Under the pieces are notes generated by a model. That model was not told the DNA's origin and searched no databases. It saw only the letters and a list, made by a program, of their open reading frames with translations. A program made the position numbers and the translations under genes. From Glandiceps talaboti (taxonomy: Eukaryota; Hemichordata; Enteropneusta; Spengelidae), in NCBI RefSeq assembly GCF_964340395.1, contig NC_135560.1:11309598-11373597 (forward strand): a stretch of DNA of 64,000 nucleotides, in the 5' to 3' direction. Shown here in pieces: positions 28,601 through 40,626 of this stretch. Positions within the stretch are counted from its first letter, which is position 1. The number at the start of each line of letters is the position of its first letter.

Positions 28601-31600
28601 TCATGTATCAGGCTTCAACTCAGCATGGGTGAAAAATGAAAATATGATATTTTTGTAGTACATTAAATTTGCATTACACAAATACAGGGTTGCAGATTAA
28701 GTGAACGCAAATAGCTGATAACAACTATAAGGTTTACCTAGGTTTTTCTTTACAGTGCATAATCAGGTGTATGGTAATAATAACACCTCCTCTGGGCAAA
28801 AGGCAAGAACTTAGGCAAGGTGTGGGAAACTTGACTCAATATAGAGGTGTGAAAAAGAAGAAGTGAAAATGACCAAAAATATCCAAATGCAAGGCTCAAA
28901 ATAAATTGTGTCAAGGGTTTTAAGTACTCAGGGATATAAATACATCGACTGCTGATAATGGAGAGTTATTGTAATATTTCAGATTTGAGACGAGAAATAT
29001 TGTCTGTGAATCAATAATACTGTCAAAATGCACATTTTGAAATCATTCAATTGCCAGGCATTCTGATAATCAAAGGACCAACATTCTTTTTCCTTTATAA
29101 TAAAATGAGAATGAGGTATAAACATGCACAATCATAAATGTATAAAATCTGACAATCTATCTAAAATCAATATTATCATGATATCATCATCATCCTAGTC
29201 TCCATCTATTGCTCCCCTGATAAAGACTTGTATATTTGGCTTTTAAAAATTTCCTGAGGAAAAAATGACATTAAAAATATGAAAGGAGATGGGGTTACGA
29301 TGGTAAGACTTGAGGACAATGAATTTCCTGTTGGTCGTAAATTATTTGTTAGCTACAATACATGTTTACAGGGTACAGAGTCTGGCATGAAAAGCTTCAA
29401 TTTTTCAAATCAATAATCAAGCTGTTCAAACAATATGAAATATTCAGGTACTGATAAGTGAGACTCAACTATTAATATAGAATTGTCAATGAATAATATT
29501 TTCTGAAAAGTTTGAGTTATAAATGCTTTTCCCCCACAATAGTCTCAAATATAAATCTATATACGGTATCCGTAAATGCTAGTAAATGTTAATTAGTGTA
29601 TGATATATTATTTCTGTTTATACCACATCTTGTTCATATAGCCTTCAGTGATTGGCTTAGATCGTATCACATGGTATGGACTATTGACCCATAGTGACCT
29701 CAATTTGCATATAGGGGCACTATTTATGGCCTATTTTCCCTAGGCCAATATTCCTGTTAGCATGGAAGTCTTATCGGGGATTTCCTTTGACTATGGACAG
29801 AATGTGCCTGAGAATGTGATGTGTTATAAAACACTTATTGCCTGGCCTTATTCGGGCACTAGTTGACATCTTATTGTCCCTCATGCTGTTATGTAGCAAC
29901 TACTTCCTTTGACTATGGAAAGAATGTGTGCCTGAGACCATGATGTGTTATAAAACACTTATTGCCTTGCCTTATTCCGGCACTAGTTGTAGTAGATGTT
30001 ATATTACCCTCCATGTTGTCTGTAGCAACTATTTTCCAAGGCTGAAAGCTAACTAGCAACACTGATTATTATAAAGTACTTTCAAATCTATTTATATGAA
30101 AGGGTCATAGCCCAGATTTATAATTATGTGTTTTGCCTTGAAAAGTTCAGTTTGACCAGAAAAAATTATTCATTGACAAATATATTTTGATTATTACACC
30201 TTGCACTAAAGTATAACACAGGTCTGTCAGTAACAAATGGTAAAAATGAAACTATGATAGTAAACAATATCATAGAAATAATATGACTGTGACAATAGTC
30301 CATTGCAGTATACTCCCAACGATGTTGATGAGACATCAGCCAAACTTTGGGATTTGCTTCTAAGAAATGTTTTGACTCTTGAGTAGAAATTTCATTACTT
30401 AATGTATGATAGTAAATGTTGCATGTCATTGTCACCAGGACTTTAACCCATGTATTTATACATTGTAACTATTTTGGTTCAATCATCTTGTCACCTTAGC
30501 TGTAAGACTTTCGCTTTTTTTCCGTTGGACTAATTATCTGTTGAAAAAGTTTACAAAAGTCCATCTATGGACTGGAGAAAAGTGAACTTATGCTAATTAG
30601 TACAAATCGTACCTTGAAGTGAAAGTGGATTGAAATTTGTAGAAATCGTTCATTGATGTTCATGACCTGATGTAATCTAGTGATCTGTGATCTTGTTTTG
30701 TCCGTTATATTGTCATGTATCTATGGTGGTCATCATAAGATTTCTGTACCTGTAGTTTTTAATCAACGTCCATGTAGGGGTAGATGGGAACATATTTCAT
30801 GTATTGCACATACACTTTTATGACATTCCCTTCAATAACAGCAACTCTTCTTGGGCGGTCGTCAATGCATGCCAATCCTGATGGTTTCAGTAACCGTGCA
30901 CCTTCAAATCGACACCGAAATGTACCATCATTTTGGAACTTCTGCACCCTTAAGATATCAGTAACAAACACGTCATCTTTATCATCTATAGTGATGTTTT
31001 TCGGACAAGTTACCAGATCCTCACCAAGAACATCTTCTTTTGTGCCAAACTTGTACAGAAATGCATCAGTGGAATCAAAGACTTGTATACGGTTGTTATG
31101 GTAATCAGAGATGAATACTTTTCCATTGCTGTCAACAGCGACCGAGTGTGGCCCTTGGAACTGACCGTCATTTACACCATAATCTCCAAATGAGTTGAGA
31201 TGTGTGCCCTCTTGGGTGTATTTTCTAATGCAGTGTCCACCATTCAGATAGAGACCCCAATTTGTCACGTAAACTGTACCATCTAAGGGACTGATTGCTA
31301 TACTTGTGGGATTCTTAAGTTCATTTTGACCGAAACATCTTAGAACTTTTCCATTTTCATCAGTGACAACAACTTGATTGTTGCCAGCATCTGTCGTGAA
31401 TATCTGATGATCTTTAGATATTGTAATATCAGTTGGCATAAAGGGCTTCTTGAACCACTCCCCACTGTAGTGGAATGTATTCTTGACACCACCATCTCTT
31501 TCCAACACTTTCAAACTTCCCAATTCCTGTGACACTGTGACAAAATTACCGGTAAATTTTGTGATAGCTATGTTGTCTCCCATGATAGGTATGGTTTTCT

Positions 31601-34600
31601 CCCACTTGTAGCATTCAACTGGTATGTATGAATGCGTATCTGCAGGTTTGGGTTCCTCTACATCTGACAGCAATTCAACATGGTGGGTTGAAGTCACGGC
31701 GATATTACCATGGGAATAAGCACACAGCTTGCACAGGAAAAACTGGCAGTCCTCACATCTGTATGCAGCATCTTCTTTCTCACAACCACCACATATATCC
31801 GGTGGTCCTCGTAATGCATACACACCACCCACTGGTAACTGGCATTGGCTTCTACACAGGGGACAGTCTAAAACTCCAGCTGTTTCCACTAACGTCAGTA
31901 GACACCGTTCACAGAATGTATGCTTACATGGTAGATATTTTGGAGTTTCAAAGGGGTCCTTACAGATTGGACATTTCTCAGAGTCCTCAGGAACCTCAGA
32001 AGGCACTTTGGTTTGTGTAGGAGTCGCCATTTCTAGACAATTTTAGCACGAATATTCACTCCCTTATGTACATGTATAGTGGACACTGCTACCTGCAACC
32101 ACATGATCTTTACACTGTGACAATCAAATTCGTAGAAAACTCGGCTGTGGAATTCCCCTGTAACAATGTCCTCCCATGTATGTCACTTCTATTATTAACT
32201 TCACAAATAGGTCAATGGATTGTTCTCTCATACTCAGTGTAAACAGGGACGAGATCAGAGTACAAAATGATAAACACAATGTCTAAACACTTCACTTAAA
32301 TTTAAAACATTACAAAATCACAGTGATCACAGCATACCTAATATATAACATTTCACACTCACAGTAGCATAATTGTGTAATTCTACATAAAAAACACAGT
32401 CACCTGTCTAGCCATTAAATTGCTGTGCACAACCACATGTTACTATAATAATAATGATTGAATTTAAGAGAGAGGCGGGGCGGAAAGATTAACATTATAA
32501 TTTACATGGCAGTATTGTGTACAGCCAGGATTACAATTGTTTAAGTTCATGTCAGGTCACCCACACAGGTCCACTGTGTATTAATGTTGTAAATGTTGTT
32601 TTTGGAGACTGTAAAACATGTAAAGATCAAACTAATGATCTGTTCTGCAGTAATATTCTAATAGCAAAATGAAGCCATTGCATGGTACTAGTATATAGGA
32701 AAATCAAAGTACAGGTGATTGTCAAAGTGTCAAATCTCTTTCTATATACGTGTGTATTAACTTGTTTAAAGACCCCTTGCTTTACTTTACTGTACTGTGT
32801 TTGGATGTTACTTTTGGTTTCATACCTTTGTTAATTTCAGACTAACTATAGCTAGGTCAGACTGATGTAGAAATTAGGTCAAATGTTGTAATTGCAACTT
32901 CCGATTCTGTTAATAAATTTTCAAAATCTGATGTGTTGTATTTTAGATTATAATCAATATTATATGAAAGTTATGATTTATGGAGTTTTTGCTAACAAAG
33001 GTGAATTATAACAGACACTCAAAGATTTTTCAGTAATGAACTTTTGAACCGTTGATAAATTCATTTGCTTGCCAAGTCGATGAATGTTTATAGTTACTTA
33101 AAATATATAACGGAAAACTACAAAATTCGCTGTAATTCTTGATATCCACCATTCCAGATTAAATTGAATTAAATTGAGCGGAAAATTCAATTACTTTTGA
33201 CACTCTACTATGTTTGAATGATCACTACAGGCTAATAATTTTCAATTCACATTTATTCCATTGAAATTGTAGCATTACGTAGAGAATGTTGCTTTGGGTT
33301 GAAATTCATGAAAAGCGTGGTTTAAGGCTAAAATGACACCCAAACAATAGGTTTTATAGAATTGAGGCATGCGATGATAGAGTTCATGGACTTTCTGGTT
33401 ATATTAAGACATAGTTATTGGTTGTAGGTCGACTTGTTGATATTTGCCTATAATGTGGAGGTCAGTACATATGTATAGAAATATTTGCACCTGAATTGAA
33501 ATTGGGTCTTGTCATTTGCTAGATGTATTCCAAGCACAGTGTGAATGTGACTATGCCTTCCCTGTGTATGTTTGGCAATCTGATAAAAAAAACTGATCAG
33601 GGTGGTTCAAATCAATTCAATTCATGTTTTACATATTGCATAATTATTTACTCTGCTTGTCCTGTACAATCTGTAATATATATACGTTCGGTAATCACCT
33701 CCAAGATGCACAGTTAAATTTTCAGGAAGCACGGTAGATTTGAAATACAGTTCATCAAATGATTAAGTCTTTCTAGATTTGATGTGAAGTTGACTACATT
33801 CATTTTATTGTCAGCTTAGTAATGCCAATCAAATAGTGATCTGAATCTTGGACTTTGAAATTTTTTTTTCAATATTTCAAAATACAGATATTATGGCTCA
33901 AAGTATTGAATTTGTAAAACCGATGATTACTACTATACCTTTCTTAACTAGGGAGCGTCGTCTGTATTGATGTTTAAAAAAAAATTCTGGGATTAAGTAA
34001 GAATTCTGTATTTTTTTATTATTTTTATAAAATTTCTTATTTTTGTGCCATTTTCAAAATATTTTTCTCAAACTCAAAAAGAGTGTAGGGTCGGTAGAAA
34101 GTAATCGGTAGTATTTGGTAATCAAAACCATACACAGTTGCAGTGTGTGAGTTGGTCCGATACTAAAGTGAGGGAAAAAACAGAGTATTAAAAAACTTGT
34201 TGTGAGGGCCCTGGGGAAGCCTTAGCTAACCAAGTTATGGAGTACCGGTATATAATTTTTAACCCTCTTTAAATAAAGTTTAAATAAAATAAATATTAAA
34301 AATAATTTTTTTTTTCAGTTTTGAATTTACTTTTTAGTTTATGCCAAGATGAAATATTGTCACTTTGGAGTAGTAAATTTGAACTGAATTCGACTTTTTT
34401 TATCCATCTACTATTGACCTTGAGCACACAATATTAATTATTCTCGGCAAATATAGCTGACACTTTACTCTTGTGGGATGAAACAGAAAGTTTTAATGTC
34501 TACCTCACATACCATGGAATTTTAACATTCATTCTCATCATACATTAAGGCCAAGTAAAATAAGTTGTGTGGTTCTGGTTACCCGACCCCACCTAGGTTT

Positions 34601-37600
34601 TCACGCCGACCCTAAACTTTTTTTTTACGTATTCAAGAAAAGTAATAATAAAATCACGAAAATCGTGAAGTCTCGCAAGAAATGGTGGGTGCGGAAACTG
34701 ACATCAACTTAAAAAGACAAAATAAAACTATTCTTCCAATCTGTAATGGCTGTACATCTGATAGGAAGAAATAAACAACACACAGACCATTTGGAAAACA
34801 ATGGAAAACCTGAACTAGACACTCACACATGAAAAAAAACCATAATAAAATGAAATAAAAAATCTACCCCACCTATTTTAAAACTAAATGTAATCGGAAC
34901 CACACAATTTTTCTTTTTTACACCTAATCACGGTTAGCCGAATTTCACTGTGGTACACTGAGTTCATGATGGATAGCCATTATAGTTCTAGATTCATTGA
35001 AAAATCAATATATTCATAAACTTTGATGGCTGTTTGAATAACCATGTCTAGTGATGTATTGATCACAGTTGTAATAATAATGCACATACTCAAGTCATTA
35101 CGATGTACTCCCACTTCGTCAACAGAAGAAAATTTCTAAAGATTACGTGAAAAGTATCGATGCATTGGTTCCCATTGTCGATTTTCTAGTTTCAAACTAA
35201 TTTTTTATTAAAGTTTAAGTTTGTCTTTGCTGTCATTGTAACAACAGAACTATACTTATTATAAAAATACTAGTACTATATTATGTGATGTTAGAATTTA
35301 TCCTAAATTTGAAAATATCGGACAATTTCTTTTATATTGAAAGGTGCAAAAAAAAGCAAAAATTGTCTGTACTTATTGTTTACATTGTTAGTATGATATT
35401 AATCAAATGTAAAACTTGAAAAAATATTTTCTCATTGAAAAATTAGTCGTCAATATTATTGTCATTTGAAAAAATTACGATCATTTAAAAATTTGCTTTG
35501 AAATATTATTGATTATAAACTTTTAGCTGAAAGTATCAAACAAACCATAAAAAACTCAATGACGTGAGAAATGACATTAGTTGACATATGAAAACTCTTG
35601 GAAGGTGATTTTGAAATGTTAAATATATTTCTTTTATTTATTATTCGACAGAGACATAAACGAATTGCGAGAAATGGCAGTTGAGATGCATCGGAGTATA
35701 GACGTCAAACCATGGACGATAGAGGCAGTTACTGATGCAAAACTTGAGATAGATAAATCTCAGTCATCACTCAGTGAGATGGAGTCATCCATGGATGTTT
35801 CTGTAAGTAGCAAATCTGTTCTCTTTGTCACAGTTAGAGTTACTGAAACATTAAATTGTTTATAGATGCCTGAATACCGAGTTAGCCAATTATCAAGCAA
35901 GCGGTGGCTATATGTGTTTATAAGATTCTGCAAGTATCGACGGTATACCTGCTGGTGCACAGTACTCCGGTATATCGTGTCGATAGGTTCTTCATCTCTG
36001 TGCACATCAGCATAAAGGTGATATGAAATCCAAGTGAATGACCTGTATGAAATCCAAGTGAATGACCAGTAACTTTGCAATTCATACGTCTCCCAATTAC
36101 TGTTTTCATACTTTTCATGTGCCTAATACAGTTTCTTTCCCTGCTGATATGCCACAAAATCTAATTTTAGTTGCAAATTAATGCCCACAAACTAAAAAGA
36201 GATCATTACGACAGTGAAGGGGGTCATCTTAAATTCATTTCTGCTAAATACAGTTCTCCAATTACAGTCATTATAATATATGTTTTAAAGCGGTGAATGA
36301 CAGAGGTGAAGTCTAGTGTTCGTCTGCTTCAAGTTAAGCCAGATGGGAACCTTATGCCATAGCAATTAAAAACTGCCAGCTTCAAATTCAATAAGCTACA
36401 AAACACCTGATGCGTGACATTTTAGTTTACAGCGTGACTGCACGCAAAAAAAAACTCCTGAAGGTAGAATCCGTGCCAATTCGACAACAGGAAATGTATT
36501 TTACATCGGAAAGACAAAAGCTCAAGGAGTTTGACGTCAGTACACTCTTTACTACAATATTGTGTATTATGAGTCCCAGAGGGGGGGCTATAGGAATGAC
36601 TTCTGTCTGTTGGTCTGTATGTATGCCGTTGTCACATCGCTGAATTGCACAAGCTAGTTTCAAGACTACCATTTGTATAAAAGCTAAGAAGCTCATAAGA
36701 GGCTCAGTGCATTCCTAAATACACCAATGTTATCAAATATAGTTTTCTTGAGGTAGTATTATTTGACCTTGACCTCGACCTTGACCTTCAAGGTCAAATA
36801 TCAAAACCTTTTCTTGCATATCACAGACAAGAACTACAGTGCTCATCTAGCTTACAAAGTTGTTTTTTATGGAGCGACAATGTACAGAATTACATACAGT
36901 AAATACAAACACAGCTTGCTTTCAAATTGTTTGACCAATCCTTAAAAAATGTAAATGGCATAAACTGTCGCATGATATATGCAAACTTTATCCATAAACA
37001 CAACACAATCATATACGCGAACAAACAAGAATAATGAAATGAGAAACATTACAGGCTAGGATTTTTGTTATAATTGTCATTATTTTAAATACTTGAATTT
37101 ATACACAAATGTAGGGTGTCGAACACTTTGATGCATTGAACATATCGGCAGATGACATTTGAATGTTTCAAAATGTTGCAGTGGCCATGATTAATACATT
37201 TTCCAGTTCAAGTTGAGCATGATCGACGGACACTTAGAGTATATAAATATGTTGTGTACATGTGTGTCAGGACCAGTGTTTATGGTCATTAATGTTTGTA
37301 TGCTTAGTGTATATATTTCAGTTTTTTAAAAAGATGATTACAAAGCCAGCTGTGCAGGAATCAAATAAATGGTAGAATTTTCTTTGTGTATGATTTATGT
37401 TATACAATAACTGTCATTGTAACTGCTCAGTTCAATTTTATTCAAAATTGACACTGTAACAACACACACTTATTAGATATTAGGGTGACACTTTTAATGA
37501 CCAAACCTATATTTCTTTGATCCAATGAGAAAAAAAATGATGCCCTCTATGGCCAGATTAGGAAAACTCACTGTCACTGTATTGGTAAGATGGCAACATC

Positions 37601-40584
37601 TGATTACAAGCATGTATCTGCAGGGACAAAAATGATTGTTTGCCACTGAAATGCAAGACTTTAATAAAACAAAATGCTTCATCATATCCTTTTACCTTGA
37701 TTGTCATTTCTACGGCATCCACCGGCAGATTTTTAAAGTGAAATTATGAACTGAAAGCATAACGTAGACACATTTTTTTTTTTTTTAACTTACCAACCGA
37801 TCTGATTTCAAGGTTATGATGAGAAAGCTTGATTTACTAAGGTTATCTCTATGATGTCTTTAGATACTATGTTCGAAGGATATGATTACAAAATAGTGAC
37901 GAAAACTGAAATGCATAGAAAGGATGTAATTTGTCTACATGGTCAATGAACAGTGAAAAGAGATATTGTAATACATGGCGTCATACAGCGATTGGGAAAA
38001 TAAAAATGCCATTATCATAATTATAACTGTAACCATGTACTGTTTGCGTAGGTTATTACCATGGCAACAATCAGTCCTGTCAAGCTAAAGCCATCACGAA
38101 CTGTATTGATTTAATTTCTTGAGCTAGTTTGAGAATTTGCCCGGAAAATAATTTGCTGTCATTCTCAATCAAGTTTATTCTGGCAGTGCTCACGATTTCT
38201 ATGACACAGTTGACTGAACTACATTCCGTTGAATATGTTCTTTACATTGTCAAATTCTTTCAGAAAAAAAAAATTGTCTCGAGTCGTGATAAAGTATCTC
38301 CAAATACATATAATAATGAATGTGTCAAAAAGGGATGAATTATCGTTTTGAGAGCAAAGGGGAAAAATTGGATACATGTATCTATTTCATTCTTGGTAAA
38401 TGTAGTGAGGAACAAGGGAAATTAGTACGGTTCACAGGAAAGATGTAACATTAAGGATGGTGATTTTGATAGATGTATGAGGGTTTGTTAAAATTTAGGA
38501 ACTCTGGTAACAGAAAGGGGATGAGTTTGTAAAAACTTGCATCAATCCCATATAATCTACTATGATGATAATTTTTTAATTTTTTAATTTTTTAATTTTT
38601 TGATTTTTATTTTTTGGGGGGGGGGGGATTCTGATAAAGTGACACTGGAGAACTCAACTAGATTTTGTCTACTAATACCAGTTTTACCAAAATCACTCAA
38701 TATTGATTTGAAGTGTATCCTATATTTTACAAGTTCTTATTTATACGGATAATTATATTAAATTTGAGTTATTTTCAAGAAATTTTAATACATGAAGTTC
38801 ATTTTACTGATTTCAGTGAATAAATATTATATGAACCTGAAATATAATTATTAACCTTGCTAGGTCATATCATGCACAGTACATGACATAATGCTATTTG
38901 ACGAAAAAGTAACCTCAATTATTTTGAATTTGAGAAAACAAGAAAAGTGAAGACATTTACTATTTATACCGTAATATTTTGAGCAGTGCAAAAATAGGGG
39001 ATAGAACTAAATGAAAACAGCTCTTTAGTGTTCATTTTCATTTTTTGTACCAAAATTTTGAGCAGTGCGAAAATAGGGGACAGATTCTAAAATGAAAACA
39101 GCCGTTAGTATTCATTCCATTGTATCATGAATTGAATACTTGTAGAGGTAGTAATAACAAAGATAACAAATGATGTATGTCGTGTATTCTTCATGATGTT
39201 TTTTGTTCGACTTTTGAAAATTGACAATCGAGAAATTATTAATGAAAAAACCAGTTGCTATTGTATGTCATCTATGAATATATCATACCAGGAAAAAGCT
39301 CTTTAATGATAAAATGTTTTATTGATGTAGAGTTTTATGAAGTAGAAGATATGCAAGGTCATACAGGGTCAAATACAGCATTCCAGAAACGTTATTAGCT
39401 ATAAAGTTTATGATCCTTGTAAACATGATTGTTATTAACTTATTCTGAATCTGTTGACCTTGGTTGTCATGGTAACTGTTGACCTACATTGACTTCATCT
39501 TGGTGTTATGAGGACTGATTAGGAAGTTGGTAATAAAAGCTTGAATGTTATTCAGATCATCTCAATGTTATTTCAATTTATAGTATTAGTTGAAATTCAG
39601 GGTAGAGAAGGTGTAGACATGGGGAAAAAAGGAAAATGGATGATTTGTGATTGAATGTACGATAGTGGGGATATATGTTTACACCTGTGAGGAGACTTAG
39701 CAATTCTAGTCATTGCCAATGTAATTACTATGTAGTTACAAGGACAAGATTTCAATCTGAGTCTCACTTTCTTTGAAAACAAACCCTGTTCATACTCAAG
39801 AATAATTTAGCAAAGTTTTTTTTTTATTTTTATTTTTTTATTTTTTATTTTTTTAAAAAATTTTTACATCAAGGTATGATAGACTAATTTTTGTTATGTG
39901 GAATTGTCTCATTGTTTTTGTCACAACAGATCACTACATTTGCAGTTATTTTATCAGTTACTATATTGTAGGGCGGTGGCCATGGTACTCTGACTAAAGC
40001 ACATTTAACTGAATCATATTGCTGAATATACCATGCACAAGCCAGGTTCAACAAAAAAATATGGAATATATACTCTGGTCGTTCTACATCATGACGTCAT
40101 TGGTTCTACAGTGTTCGAAATATGAGTCAAAACGCTTAAAATTGCCATTAATTTCCCTGATTTTTTTTTATATTACTGGCAATGGTATAATTATATTATT
40201 CCCAAAAAAATTTCTTCATTTAGCCTGAAAATACTTGTGACCTAAGGGTTTTGTCAGTACTCATCTAGCAACTCATAGTGACAAAGCCCCTTAGGTCACT
40301 CGTATTTTCCTTGGCCAAACGAAGGAAAATATTGGGGAATAACATCTAAAAAGTCTGATTCACATAACAGACGTAACATGTAGATGTATTAACTATGGTA
40401 AATTATATTAAACTTGACCATTGGGGATGTTCTTTCACGTTCCAAAATTCAATATCCTGAGTAGGTATTTGTATATGTTATTGATTTTCTTTGATGGGAA
40501 AAAGATTTTTTTCCTTCTCTTATAATTATATCAATTAGATATTGGCCAATATTTTTCTTGTTTATGTATCAAAGGAAAATATGA

Positions 40585-40626
<42 letters not shown>

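Larger units (their letters stand above)
13062..35651 (+). other. Intron 2 of the tail-anchored gene
   Basis: This 22.6-kb intron contains the antisense TRIM-NHL gene, several tandem arrays and foldback elements, listed separately. In the remaining stretches (13.1-16.3, 18.2-19.7, 20.3-22.7, 23.4-25.4, 27.8-29.6 and 32.1-34.0 kb) I see only AT-rich DNA with short chance frames. Confidence 0.55.

Noticed and set aside
35760-36157. Minus-strand frames of 106 and 79 codons overlapping exon 35652-35802
   Set aside because: They are antisense shadows of the exon and of a 23-bp direct duplication at 36018-36062, with no recognisable domain.
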